This document shows positions 12,941-25,036 of a DNA stretch of 64,000 nt, one piece after another. The position numbers and the translations under genes are program-made. How positions within the stretch are numbered: the first letter of the stretch is position 1; each line of letters starts with the position of its first letter. Origin of the DNA: Apricaphanius iberus (taxonomy: Eukaryota; Chordata; Actinopteri; Cyprinodontiformes; Aphaniidae); the NCBI GenBank assembly GCA_028564705.1, contig JAPXFQ010000787.1, positions 4,216,001 through 4,280,000 on the forward strand. The letters run 5' to 3'. The notes below the pieces were generated by a model, which did no database searches, was not told the DNA's origin, and saw nothing but the letters and a program-made list of their open reading frames with translations.

Positions 12941-13652
12941 CACACAGAACGCCCGTGTTACGGTGTGCATGGAGAGACGTCAACGGAGAGGAGTGGAGGT
13001 AGGTGGGAAGACTGAACCCTGTGCGCATCTGGAGCGGGCGTTGAGTCCTGCCCCATCCAGATGCGCAGAGAAGGAGGCAGGAGGCTGTTTGGAAACCAGA
13101 GAACAGTAGCGACTGGACACAAAAAAATGCGCCGCGATCTCACCCATTTATGTGTCCCGGTGTGCCGGTCGTTCTCCTGCAGGACCCTAGGCGATAGTCT
13201 CAGGTGTTAAGAGGCGGCTTTTATCCGGACCGACAGTCTCCCGTCCGTCCCTGCAGAGATCCGCTACTAAACAGGAGGAGCGTCGCACCAAACCATATTC
13301 CTTCCTCTTTTTTTTTTAGGTCCAGTGACACGGCAGAAGGAGGAGGGGGAACAGCGAGCGGCCAGAAAACGGAAAAAAGCGCCGATGAGCAAACCAAACC
13401 CCCCTTTCTTTCCCTCGCTCGCTTGCTCTGGTTCTGTCTTATTTGTTGCCTTTAAGTACGCCTCGAAAAATTCAGCTCTCATGTGTGAAATGTTCATTTT
13501 CATTAATGCAGTATGATGGAGGGAGGGAGGTGTGACGCCGCGCTGTGCGTCATCCTCTTGGAAGCAGGTCATGAAGCGGAATTATGCTTCAGGAATCCCC
13601 CAAAAAAAAGAAAGAGAAAGGAAGGAAGAGGAGGATAAGAAAAAAAGACAGT
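12941..13652 (+). promoter_or_regulatory. GC/CpG-rich segment, possible promoter and 5' untranslated exon
   Basis: Unlike its AT-rich surroundings this stretch is rich in CpG (13000-13560), and has a purine-rich end at 13600-13652 followed directly by GTAAGTG, a strong splice-donor consensus. It contains an 11-bp perfect inverted repeat (13022-13032 and 13057-13067, TGCGCATCTGG). These are the marks of a vertebrate CpG-island promoter with a non-coding first exon, but no coding exon that would follow it can be found, so this is inference. Confidence 0.3.
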
Positions 13653-13956
13653 GGTAAGTGATAAATTAGGCTACACACTGTATTAAATTGATCTACTTGT
13701 CTTTTACAAATGGATCAATTTTGCAGCAGGTAGATTAGCAAAAATATGTTTATGTATGTTAGCTTAGTTAGCTGCCTGATTGCAAATGCTGCTTGTAAAG
13801 AAACAGTTAGGGCAACTTTTCTTTTTGAACGGACGGAATATTGTTATATACTGTAATATGTTTTTTAACGGAATAAGGAAGACGTAGATCTGTTCCAGAA
13901 TCACTGTTTATCGTATTTAATGACATGACATTGCTATAGCTTTGTAATGGGTTTTC

Positions 13957-14671
13957 ATAGACCTTTATAGACGTAGACGCCTCATGGAGCGAATTTGGCC
14001 ACCCCTGCGATACGTCAGCGTCGCCGCCATATTGGATGTGGCAAAGCTGCGCTGTAAACTAATACAAGTTAATAGACTTAATTATATAAAGCGCCTTTCT
14101 ACATTGAAATTTATTTTAATGCCTCTTATTTATTGCTTCACACAAGAACTACTACACTTGATAAACTCTTAGGGTCCAAAATTAATTTATATAATCTTCT
14201 CATATTTTTAAAAGCATACAACCAACGAGGTATTTATTTCTTCATTTAGTTTTAAAATATTGTATTTATTGTATTTCATTGCTCTAGCTGTAAGATCATT
14301 TGCATTCAGTTTCACTGTTTGGAAGAGGTCTTTGGAAGGTCTGAAAACAAGATTGAGAATAAATGACACTCAATAAACCCGTAAAAGGAATCACTTGCGT
14401 CTGTTTTGCTTGGAGGGAGTCACACTGTGGATGCGCATCCATATGTGATGAATAAAGATATCTGTGACACACGCACACTCAAATAATAGTAGGCTACATG
14501 AGCGAAGTGCTATCAAAGGTTATTGTTAAGTCTTACCTGTGAGAAGTTATTCCCTAAGTTTTTGTTTTGATGCAGTTCTATGAAGCACAAGAAAGTGGCC
14601 ATATCCAATATGGCGGCGACGTTGACGTACAGCTCAACGTTGAATGATGCGTCTACGTATTTATGTCTATC
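13957..14671. mobile_element. Fold-back MITE, ~715 bp
   Basis: The left arm (13957-14060) and right arm (14565-14671) are inverted copies. Both carry ACGTAGACGC near the end, then CGTCGCCGCCATATTGGAT, then a GGC/AAAG block. The interior is AT-rich with no gene. I could not settle a target duplication. Confidence 0.75.
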
Positions 14672-15815
14672 TAGGTTTTGATGAAAGTGGCACAGCATGC
14701 TACAGTAACTATTCCACTGTGATAATCTATTTAGGAAAACCACACAATAAATTCTGTGCATCAAACATTAGCTTGGGATGTTTTTAAGCATTGGTAGTCG
14801 ACTCACAGCACTACTAATATTTAGTAAACATTTAATTATAATTTCATTGTTTGTTAACAGTAAAAATACTCTGCTAAAAGTTAAATGACAATTAACTTAA
14901 GATTAACTATTAATTTACCTTCTATTAATGATTGTTATTATTCTAAAGTGTTACCATCTTTTCTTTCTCCCTCAAGGTGCTTTGCTTGAATTTCTCAGCC
15001 CTCAGGCTCTTCCTAAGGATATTTCTCTCACTGAGCTGAGCTAAGCTGTTAAAAGGGACCGCTTTCAATATGCTAACAGTGAAAAGGTAATTTCATTTTT
15101 TTTTTTATTATTTTCCCAGCTACACCATCAACTTCATTTTCAACAGCAACAGATGCATCACTTCTCAGCACTGATGTTTCCTCTAAAGCACAAGATACCA
15201 GAAGCTCTTTAATTATAGCTGATATAGACACCCATACTAAAGTTGACTAAAAAAAGGAATACAAAATAATCTTTTGGAAACTAAACTTAATGCCTTAATT
15301 TAAAAAAATTTGGAAAAATCCAACCTTTAAGGACACCAATTTTCTTTTGTTAAGTTCCCTTTCTCCTTTCAAGGGTGTAAAAGAAAAGAAAAAAAGAGGG
15401 GATAGTAAACTTGGAAAACAAGTATTTTATTTTATAATAATGACACAAAGTCGAGGGCTGGAGGCTCTAAAAAAAACAACTAACACAGCCCAGCAAACAA
15501 ATTCTGCAGAGGATTCAAAACTAGAAAGAGGAGAGAAAACACTGTTGTTATACAGTTCTCCTAACTGCTAAACTGACTTTACGTAGGACATAAAAAGAAA
15601 GAAAACTACTTCTCTACAAACCAGAAGTTCATGACAATAAGGGAAAACCAAAATATAACTCCCTCCAAAAGGGATTCTAAACAAATGAAAATGCCTTGAA
15701 ACCACTATCTTTAGATACTGAGATTTAATACAAAGATACCCAACAAGGATTTTCAACCTTTACAAGAAAACACTGGAAAGACTCATACTACAGTAGCAAC
15801 TGGGGAACATAGAGC
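14672..15815. other. No gene recognised
   Basis: AT-rich non-coding sequence. The frame at 15347-15571 is lysine-rich, low in complexity and has no matching family. Confidence 0.4.
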
Positions 15816-15823
15816 CCTTTAAC

Positions 15824-17434
15824 TAGTGATGTTATGATGTGTGCCGAGGCTACGAAGCGTGTGTCAGGCAGTGGAGGGGGCGTTTCCGCAAAGCTCGTAT
15901 TGAGGCCTGCTTCATTTAGGGGAGGAGCCGAAAACGATGACGTCTGAAGCCCCGCTGGCCGCTGTACCACGTGACCGCGTCGGGAAGCGGTTCGGCGTCT
16001 GCTGAGTGGTTTGACAGCAATAAAAAAACCCTCAGGCTCCATTCAAAATGTGGGTTTGTGTTGGTGAGTTGCAGTCAGTTTGGAGTTTGGACAAAGTTTG
16101 GATAGGAGCGTTTGGTTAGAGTTCATATAGTTTGGAGATAGTTTTGTGCGTAAAGAAACAGATAGTTTGAAGGTTTAGGAGAGTGGGACACATCTATGCG
16201 TGGATACGCGCGGACCCCTGCATAACCACAGTGCTGCGCAACGCAAGACCTGCCAGTGGCAGGCTGCCGCTCATGCTGCGTTTTTGTGCAGTTAAATGTA
16301 TTTCCTCTGGGAGAAAAGACCTACGCTCGACGCACACCTCAAGAGACAGGATGATTCTTTTTCAGGTTGCGCACATAACTCCCTCGAGCTGTGCCTCGCT
16401 AGCATCACGCGCATGATGTGTGGCCACTGTCAGTTCACCGCAATGAAAGCTCAGTGAAAATGTAGGAGAAAAAAACACGTTGCATGGTCAAAACGTTTAC
16501 ACATACGCGGGCTGGGTGTCCAAGGAGAGAGAGATAATGGAGCCAGCTAGGAAGAGGAGGATTTCACCTGTGTGTGAACATTTTAACCAAATAACTCCTA
16601 ATAAGGTAACCTCAATCTAACATTATGTCAGAGAAGTTAGATTTGCTCATTAAGAGCTGTATATTTTTTTTACCGCTTTTTATTTAATTTAAAGGTGAAG
16701 TGTTTAGTGTGTTCCAAGGAGATGGGGTACAATACCAATACCTCATCCATGCTAAGGCATTACCATAATTTGCATGAGAATAAGGAGCCAAATAGCAGGC
16801 TGGAAAGCCCCCTGGAATATTGGGAAAAGAAAAAATTACTGTACCCCAATTTATATAGTCTAGCTCTTGTGTTTTTGTCTACGCCGGCATCTTCTGTGCC
16901 TTGTGAAAGAGTGTATTCAAAGGCTGGTGAGGTGTTACCCAAAAAAAGGAATCACTTAAAACCAAAACTGTTGAGAAACTGCTATTTTTGAATTAAAATG
17001 AATCAAATCTCCCCTATTCAGTACATCATCATCTAAGTTACACAAACATTTTCATTCCACTCCACCTCCACCTGTATTTTGACAAAAAGTGACAATTATT
17101 ATTATTACACATTACTTCCCATAACATTTGATATTACCATTTTTGGAATAAAGTACAAACAGAATACATTCAAAATATTTTTATTATTTCACATTTGTAA
17201 TATGTGTAGAATTTTGTTTCGGTTTTTTTTACTCAATCATTTCCAAGAGCCATAGCAGACTTACAACTTTAATGCATCACATGTTAAGTGGCTAAGATCT
17301 ACAGATGCCTGTGATTCTGTATCTGGCCAGTAGGGGGGAATCTGTTCGCATGAAGCCCCGTGAGCAGAACGCTTTCTTGAACCAATTGGCTGAAGTGGTT
17401 CAATGCCTCATGGGGCTTCATCTCACCATCACTA
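15824..17434 (+). mobile_element. hAT-family DNA transposon derivative, 1.6 kb
   Basis: The element is bounded by perfect 8-bp duplications CCTTTAAC at 15816-15823 and 17435-17442. Its ends are short imperfect inverted repeats: TAGTGATGTTATGATG at the left, and the right end reverse-complements to TAGTGATGGTGAGATG. The interior carries a GC-rich leader (15840-16540), then a short spliced frame with a BED zinc finger joined to a hAT dimerisation segment. The catalytic RNase H-like core is absent, so the copy is non-autonomous. The intact duplication suggests insertion as a unit after the internal deletion, or a recent event. Confidence 0.9.
16537..16991 (+). CDS. Short BED-finger/hAT-dimerisation protein (core-deleted transposase)
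   Basis: This reads as two exons. Exon 1 is 16537-16605 (23 codons, starting MEPARKRRISPVCEHF) and ends in AAG|GTAACC. Exon 2 is 16695-16991 after an AG acceptor, giving about 121 residues. Residues ~11-52 form a BED zinc finger (aromatic N-terminal part, CLVC pair, then H..H spacing ending HNLHEN). Residues ~70-121 are a hAT C-terminal dimerisation segment (YPNLYSLALVFLSTPASSVP, CERVYSKAG). In full hAT transposases several hundred residues with the DDE core and insertion domain lie between these parts. Here the joint is in frame, so the product could bind DNA and dimerise without cutting. The splice call is inferred from consensus sites and restoration of the finger. Confidence 0.65.
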
Positions 17435-17442
17435 CCTTTAAC

Positions 17443-18050
17443 CAAAAGATGCTAGTAGTCTATTAACTCAAGACAGAGTACTGAACAAAGCTAGGCTCCA
17501 TGTCTTCAACAAAGTTCCTTAAGAGGCTCTAAGCTTTAACAGCCCGACATGGAGTCTACCTGATTACATGGAGCCCCCAAAGTTATGGCCCATCCACCCT
17601 TTTATCCTCTTCCAAGTCATTTGGTGATGAATCAGTCCCATTGGTTCTACCTGGTGAAGAGCGGAGGGATCTCCATGTGATGTGGCTGTTGGAACTTTGT
17701 GTCGTTTCCATGGCGATAGGACAACAGCAAGGAGGCGATCCATCTTGCTTCAGGGTTTGGGTGGAAAGTCACTCAATATGAAAGCAAAAGACAAAGAAAA
17801 AACATGGGCAGAACACAGCAAACTGGGAAAACAACTAAATTAAACAATATGACAAACGGTGGTAAACACGAGGTTCAAAACATCTTTATGAATGAATAAT
17901 GTATCGTAAGCCTGTGAATATTCTCATTCATCCAGGTCTGGTTATCTCAAAGAATGCAACTGGATTACCAAGTCCAGTTGCATTCCATTGAAATTTCCCT
18001 GGATAATGTATCGTAAATAAATAAATGATCTTCCTTAAAAATCATTTCTT
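17443..18050. other. No gene; 13-bp perfect hairpin at 17952-17985
   Basis: The stretch is non-coding. It contains GAATGCAACTGGA and its exact inverse separated by 8 nt, in a context (CTCATTCATCCAGGT...GGTTATCTCAAAG) I recognise as fish dispersed-repeat sequence. Confidence 0.5.
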
Positions 18051-18663
18051 TGATCCAGGATACTATGCATCCTGATAAAGTTCCCTTGCCCTCTGGAATT
18101 AAAATAGACCCACATCATCACATAGCCTTCACCATACCTAGAGATTGGCATGGTTTTATTTCAAATGGCCCAATAGCTAGTTTGATTTGCACTGAGAGAT
18201 CTTATGGAAAGTACCCCAGTAGGACTGGCACTTAAGTCAATTGAGCGGGATGTTTGCCAGTCTTTGGACATGGAGGACATTGTGATTGCCTTTGCAGAAA
18301 ACGAGGCTCGCAAACAGCAGTTTTAGATAATTTGCACATGTTTGAGAGAACTGAAAAATGTCAATGTGAGTATGTATGTGTGTGCGTGTTTAAGTATGTT
18401 GGATTTACTTATTGTGGACTTTTTTAATGTTAATTTGATTTTATGGCACAGTGGTGTTTGCAAATGTTCAATTGTTGAAAATGTTCAAATTTTATGTACA
18501 GTATATGCAACAAAAGTATGTGCATTGTAAACCTTTTTTATCTATATAAAGTGTGGGTGAATCTAAACTGTATGGCTTTGCTGTGGTTCCTTTGCATGCA
18601 GGCGGGCGGGGGGCCTCCATGTCCATTTTGCTTGGGGCCCCCAAATTCCTTCAAACGGCCCTG
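18050..18663 (+). repeat. Unidentified coding-like fragment ending in a hAT-type terminus
   Basis: Two overlapping frames look protein-like: 18050-18235 (starting MIQDTMHPDKVPLPSG) and a second frame around 18200-18325 that ends ERDVCQSLDMEDIVIAFAEN followed by a few residues and a stop. I do not recognise the family. The end at 18600-18663 (GGGGGCCTCC...CAAACGGCCCTG) resembles the CAGGGCCG terminal repeat of fish hAT elements in inverse orientation. No matching left end or duplication was found, so this is probably a truncated element. Confidence 0.35.
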
Positions 18664-20144
18664 CTTGGAACAGATGGCGGTGACACAAACGGTGCGTTGT
18701 GGAGCAGGAAATCCCAGTACACTGAGCATTTAAAAGCTTTACTTCATGGGTTATTAGTATCTAATTGTTAATACCTTACTTACAACCCATTTTTATGTAT
18801 TTAGGTTTACATCCCTGCTACAATCTGCACGGTTAAGCTCACATTTCTGCTGCTGTTGTTTCCACATCTTTAATTCACAGTTTATATCCTTTTAACTTCT
18901 TGTAAATAAAACATTTACTTTTTTAATAAACTAGTAAACATTCTATAAATAATATCTGATTTTAAATGATCCTACTCAGTTGCACATTCAATTCTGAGTA
19001 TGTCACTTTATTTCTAATAACTGCACAGGACTTTGATTTTCTAATTGTTTTCCTATTTTAAATTATTATTCTTTATTCTATTTTTTTTTTTTTCGTTTTC
19101 TGCTTTTCTTGGGTGAATCTAAATGCTTCTGTTAACTGTCACTTTGCTGCTGTTACAGCTGAATTTCCTCTTTGTGGGACAATAAAGTATTATTCTATTC
19201 TAATTTCTTATAAAGCATTTTTTCTACTCAGCAAGAGAAACTCAAAGTGGATGGAGGCAAATGAACGTATTAAATTTACATTTATTTTTACTTTTTTTAT
19301 CATTTTATTTTCAGTTTTCATGTTTTTTACTATTTTTAATCTTGTTTAATTGTCCCTATGTAACTTTAGGTGTAAAGCTTAAGATGGGATGGACAAAATA
19401 AGTTTCGGCTTCAACCCTTTATGATTTCAATTCACCTATTTTACAACTACATTCACTCATTCATTCATTGATGAGCTAAATTGGGAAAAGTTTAAATGAA
19501 TGTGCAGCTAATAGAGGTGACGGTTTGAAGGACTGAAGATGATACAGGGGAAGAAAAAACACAAAGGGTAGACAGAAACATTGAGAAACTCTAATTAAGG
19601 AAAACAAATCAAATAATAGTAAGCTTCAAAAAGGAACATACAAATTAGTTTATTACCACTATTTTCTTTATAAATAGCCTAAATTGGCATAGCGCTTTTT
19701 CTAGTTGGAGGACTTAAAAGCTGTTTACATTGAATTCAGTCATTCACCCATTCGTGCACACATCAACATATTCCCTTACTTCCTAATTCAAGTAAATCAT
19801 AAATTACTAATCAAATCATAAAGACGATTTAAATCAATATCTTGTTACAATTCAGTCACTTTCAATCGATGCAACGACAACAAAAGAAGGTAAATTCAGT
19901 CACTAACTAGCATTTGTCTAAACTAGTGTCACATTTTCAAAACTATTAATACAGTTTGCAACAGCCTCGTTCTATTTTGACCGTAACATTCAAAAATTTC
20001 AAGCCGTTTTCACGCAATATGCAGTCAACACATTTCTACAATTTTTGCAATTTCTTAACAGGCCAGCTATACCCACAACCAGAATGATGGATGATTTTGT
20101 CTTATTTAGAAATGTTAACACACAACATACAACAATGAAAGCAA

Positions 20145-20184
<40 letters not shown>

Positions 20185-20513
20185 TCCAAACCTTAGCTAC
20201 AGTATAAAGCATCTACTTCTGCAATTATATCAGGTCAGAAACAAGCTGGTAATAACCATGATTCAATATTTGATGCACAGACGACTGATGTAGAGTAAAT
20301 TGGGCCAGCTGATTCTAGACTGGGTTTCAGAGGAAGGTGCTGAAGGTTTTTTCTTTGGCGCGGACACATGTTACAGGGGGACCTTGAGGAGAAATGTTTT
20401 TGGGAGCGCACACAGCAAGGGACACATTAAGTCACACCAGGATGAGGAAAAGGAAGAATTAGGGGTTTCACGAATATTTTTGTTCACTGTAAGCAATACA
20501 AGGCTGCACAGTG
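18664..20513. other. Gene-free; LINE-type 3' tail and small repeats
   Basis: At 19110-19205 a GCTGCTGTTACAGCTGAATT...GTGGGACAATAAAG segment followed by TATTCTATTC units resembles the 3' end of a fish non-LTR retrotransposon on the + strand. A similar tail sits at 32045-32110. At 19685-19770 there is a short GGCATAGCGCTTTTTCTAG...TTACA dispersed repeat. 20149-20180 is an (AT)n microsatellite. No gene was seen. Confidence 0.5.
20149..20180. repeat. (AT)n microsatellite
   Basis: About 16 tandem AT units. Confidence 0.95.
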
Positions 20514-20645
20514 CATCCTGGGTTCGAATCCCATCCTGGAGTTTTTCCACATGGAGTTTGCATGTTCTCCCCGTGCTTGCATGGGTTCCCACCTGGTACT
20601 CCGGCTTCCTCCCACAGTCCAAAACTATCACTGTCAGGTTAGCCA
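20514..20645 (+). repeat. Fish dispersed repeat with B-box-like motif (SINE-like)
   Basis: It contains GGGTTCGAATCCCA, close to a tRNA B-box. This is followed by GGAGTTTGCATGTTCTCC, TGGGTTCCCACC.GGTACTCCGG and TTCCTCCCACAGTCCAAAA, a block present in many teleost genomes. No A-box or complete SINE structure is visible. Confidence 0.65.
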
Positions 20646-21279
20646 AAATAAAAAGGATTTTCTTTTTTCTGGAATCACTCAGAGTATGAACATTTAATGT
20701 GGACCTGAATTTCTACGATTACGTTTAATCGCAAAACTGAATGAAACTCTACGTTGTTTTAGTAATGCTAACAATTGCCAGTATTTTGTAACCTGGTGTA
20801 CTTTGATCGACTACATGTATCGTGAGAATAGAAAAAAATTATTATTGTTTGACAGATTATTTTGATTTTCAGTCAGATTTTCAGTGTTTTGCTAAAGTTA
20901 AAATGTTTTTTTTTGTTTGTGTTAAGTGTCTGGAAAAAGTATTTGAAGGATAAGTGCTTGTTAGCAACTGACAAAAGCTGTAATAATTTGCTAAATGGTG
21001 CTTTATTAAATTACCGTAATAAAAGAAACGTGAATGGATTGTGCAGCTTTTATTAGATCCATTTCTGGAAACTCAAAGAATTGCACATTTTCCTTTTTTT
21101 TTTTTTTTTTTCGTAACAAATTAAAGCCTTACAGATTTTTTTATATATTTTTTTGGATATTTGGGGCTTTAACTGTGGTGGATTTACAACTTTATAGTTG
21201 TCCTACTTGCCTATTCATACTGCTCTATTTTTATATTTTGAGTATTTTCATGGAGTTGTATGTCATCACAAACTACAGA

Positions 21280-21500
21280 TACACAAATAATTAGAAGAGT
21301 TAGAATCGATTATTACAGTCCGATCAAATCTGTTCCAGTTGGATATTTATATGGATCAGTGCTACTAAAAACTTTGTTTTTCAGCTGTTACCTTAACTAC
21401 ATGACTGTACTTCATAACACAACACTGTGGAGTAACAGTTCACTGAGGGAAACATTGATAGCTCCTTCAGACCTAAACCTTAAAATGCTCTTTTGGACTT
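21280..21500 (+). repeat. Dispersed repeat, copy 1 of a three-copy family
   Basis: GTTAGAATCGATTA..AC.GTCCGATC, TTATATGGATCAGTGCTA and a later AGTAACAGTTCACTGAGGGA block match, in the same order and strand, the copy at 31043-31270. Shorter similarity exists at 27627-27745. Copy 1 lacks the GGGCCGGGCATCGATTC start. Confidence 0.65.
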
Positions 21501-21639
21501 TTCACTCATATTTTAGCTGTACGAAGGGAAAACTTTATTAAACAATTAAATCAACTTTTGGACGTCCGGATTGGTAAATCAAATAAGTGTGTATGAATTA
21601 AGAATTTTATGCAAATGTTTTAAAATATATATTAAGTTT

Positions 21640-21730
21640 TCAAATCAATTCAGTTTATTTATATAGCGCCAGTTTACAACAGATGTCATCTCAAGGCACT
21701 TTACAAAAAGTCATTTCAATACAATTATAC
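21640..21730. repeat. Short dispersed repeat
   Basis: CAATTCAGTTTATTTATATA followed by GCGCCAGTTTACAAC and CATCTCAAGGCACTTTACA is a common fish interspersed repeat. Only this short piece is present. Confidence 0.6.
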
Positions 21731-23460
21731 AAACATTCCAATCAGTTAAATCTTTTTCATATAAGGAATGCCAGTAGATTGCGTGGAGTCATATATAAAT
21801 AAGGAATTTTTTGTAGGAATCGATTAAGGCTCTCTTTTTTTTGTTCAACACAGCACTACAGACAATTACAAACACTAAGTGGTTCCTTTTTAAAGGCTTC
21901 TAGATTCTGATTAATTAAAAGAAAGCTGTATAGTGGTTAAACTGTCTCAATCTATATTAATATCAGTAAAAGTTAATATCATTCTAATTATCTATAAAAA
22001 ATCTGCGTGACGGAAATGTTCCTGTTCTCCCTGACAAGCTATTTTTATTACAAATTTTCAAAAGCAAGGAAATTCCACATATTCTCACTGTAAAACTTTA
22101 TTACCCATTAATCAAATGAATTAAATACACACAATCAAAGATTATGTAGCTTTTTACTCAAACTATTAGTCTATTTCCTAATTATTTCATCAGGTAAAAC
22201 ATCTACGAGGACAAAGGGAACGTTTTCTGAATAGGAATTTGATTGATTAATGACTTAATTTAAAAAAAGAAAAAAATATTTTATTCGAAGGTTTCTAATG
22301 TGAAATCATCCTGCTGAGTAAAGGAATAGTCCAGACAATCACATTTTAAGGTTAAGAAATCATTTTACAAGCTATCTCTGAATATGTAAAAAGGCACACA
22401 AAAAAAAGCATCATTAATATAGCGTTGAGCTCAAAGAATTCAGTGTTCATTAGATTGATTAATCCAACGGGTTAATTAAACTATAGGAATATTACCTCGA
22501 GTAATGATGTGAAGAACCACATTGTAATCTTTGACTAGCACTTTAAATCTCATATCAAACAAGTTTCTCCGACTTTCTTGTTTCTCACAGCAGTGTTGTC
22601 AGAGTTAGACACATCCTGTCCAGGAGTGACACTGAAAAACAAGTCCACACATTCTTCACTTCAAGGCTGCAATCTTTTAAATCTTTACTAACGCCACATT
22701 TGATATAAAACGGCCCAGCAAGAGTTCTGATAAGAATTAAAAGAGGGGTAAAATTTCTCCTATTTCAGCTTCTTTTCATTGGAATATTTCACTTGAATCT
22801 GTCTGTTGGATTGATTTGATGAAATATTTCTCTATACAAATTGCATCTGTTTATGTGGTAAAGTGCCTTAGTTGACATTGATTGTGAATTGGAGCTAATG
22901 AAATTAACTGAATTTAGCTGACAGGTATTCAAAAAAAAGCTCTTTGAGTGTAAAACTTCTTCATATTGAAAAGTTCAGGATACAATCAAGTTTTTGTTTT
23001 TTTTGAGAAATCTGAGAGTCCAGCAAGGACATTTTGAATGTGGTTGGATGTGTATAAAAAGTCCGAATAATTAGACAATAATAGAAATATAACATGCGTC
23101 ATGAAACGATGTTTGGTGAACATTTAAAACATGCTGTTTTAAGATAACCCATATAAATAAATAAAAATTGAATTAGGAGGTTGTGCTTCTATATTGACTA
23201 AAATGTATCAGGCTGGAAGCCAAAACAGCAAATAACACGGGCTTTAGCCAATTAACGTCCAGACATGCAGCATTGAGCCTCTTCAGACGTCTGTGCTGCT
23301 GCTTTAAGAGAAGACAATTGTTTCTCCAACCACAGATGGAGGGTAATCGCCCTCTGGAGAGAGGTACCTTTCACACAAAGCGCAGAGGTGACACCATCTG
23401 GGACTGTGCTGCAATTACAGTGTTACTGGCTGAAATAATTCATTTCACGCACTAAACACC
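21731..23460. other. No gene recognised
   Basis: AT-rich non-coding DNA without bounded repeats that I can define. Confidence 0.4.
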
Positions 23461-23639
23461 AGGAAATGTGGTGAGGAGGCGTTACACAGACAGTAATTCC
23501 TCCAGGTATAGAAAATGGAAAACCTGAAGCTCCATTTCTGACTCCATAGATATATATTGCTTCAATGGCCAACAGAAAAACTTTTGACTTCCCTGTTTGT
23601 GAAGGTTGCTGAACGCGCCAGCTGGGTCTACGCCCCGCA

Positions 23640-24700
23640 CTGCAAACAGGTTCCCCCTCTGACGGCACCCTCCCACTAACCAAAACCGTGAGGGAATCCG
23701 TGTCCCTACTGCTACACCTAGCTGCTACGGTACGAGCTCATCTGCCATGGAACCAAGCCATCTCACGCTTTGTCTGAACTTAATCATCGCATTATCAATC
23801 CCCTTGTGGCCAGCTGTCCAGCGGAAAGCTGCCCTGATCTCCACTGCTACCCCTGACGTCACAAGGAACTGATGTTATGATATGTCCATGAGAAGGATCA
23901 CCTCCAACCCCTGCTACATGACACCTACAAAAGATCCTTAATCTTCAAAGATAACCTCATCAAAGCCGACATCAGACCTGATTACGGATTACTGGACCAT
24001 GCCTGTGGAAGCCTCATACTGAATGCATCTTCAGTGGAATTGATTAAAAATTGGTGACATTACACTTTGTCAGAAACAAAGGAATACAACGTTTTGCTCC
24101 TGAGACAGATCTACGATCTCAATCCGAGAGCGTCACAACTACTGATGAACTTACCCAACGACTACCTGACTTTCGGAAAAGACACTAATGACTGGCTGCT
24201 TATGGTACAACAAACTCTGGGTGGGAACTGTGTTGTTTGTTTAGGTCAACGTTCACTGTAAACAATTATGCCAACTCCTTCTGAACTTTATCACTCCTGT
24301 ATTAATTCTCTGTTAACTAATACACCACACAACTGCTCCTTTTGGGAAAATCCTTTTTCTGTATCAATTTTGATGTGGCTTTAAATAATTTCACCTGTTT
24401 TACTAAAGCAAATAAAGGTCAAATGTAAGTTCTGTTAATACTTTTTACTGCAGGTTTATGTACTCTTGTAAACTTAATTATGCCTGTTACTATGTTTACT
24501 GATTTTGACACTAAAGACCAAGAAACTAATTATCACAGAGCTAAAGGATCAATAGTTCTTTGAAGAATCTGACCCAAATTATATTAATGATGGGAATCAT
24601 TAATTTGCTGTTGATATTAGTAAAATGTTGATAGAAGCAATCTACATCTATTATAATGTCCAAAAATGACAACTTTCCAAATACAGAATTACAGTCGACA
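23640..24700 (+). pseudogene. Endogenous retrovirus 3' region, env-like remnant
   Basis: From 23748 a frame opens with Met followed by a hydrophobic, signal-peptide-like stretch, and is broken by stops within about 60 codons. Another open piece at 24067-24261 ends with a CVVC cysteine pair, and cysteine/proline-containing sequence continues in frame after a stop to about 24390. A start with a leader peptide just upstream of an LTR-like sequence fits a decayed retroviral envelope gene. No gag or pol was recognised upstream. The copy is broken by several stops and frameshifts. The identification is structural; it could be another broken element. Confidence 0.35.
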
Positions 24701-25036
24701 TGTTATTAGCTGAAAAATATGGTATTTGTTTAATTTTTGATGATCAATGCTGTTCATGTATTCCAAACAACAAACAAGTGTTTTAATCTGTTCTTATTCT
24801 GTTATTCTGATGTCTCCATTTCTTCTGATTCTGATCAAGATGGCAGTACTGTCTGTTAAACTTTTGTTTTTTTTATTTTTTGCCTGATTAGAATGTAACA
24901 CTTTATGAAAAGCTGTCTTAAACCAAAATATTGTGCGCCATCTCTGATGTTGTTGTGTTGCAAATGTACATATATGTTACTCTTATAAATTTTATTATTT
25001 GATTTTTCCGGGTCATACTATGACCAAACGGTGGAA

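Noticed and set aside
13204..13572. Overlapping frames on both strands in the GC-rich segment
   Set aside because: GC-rich DNA gives long chance frames; neither has a recognisable domain.
20300..20689. 129-codon frame
   Set aside because: Its second half is a common fish dispersed repeat; the first half is unmatched.
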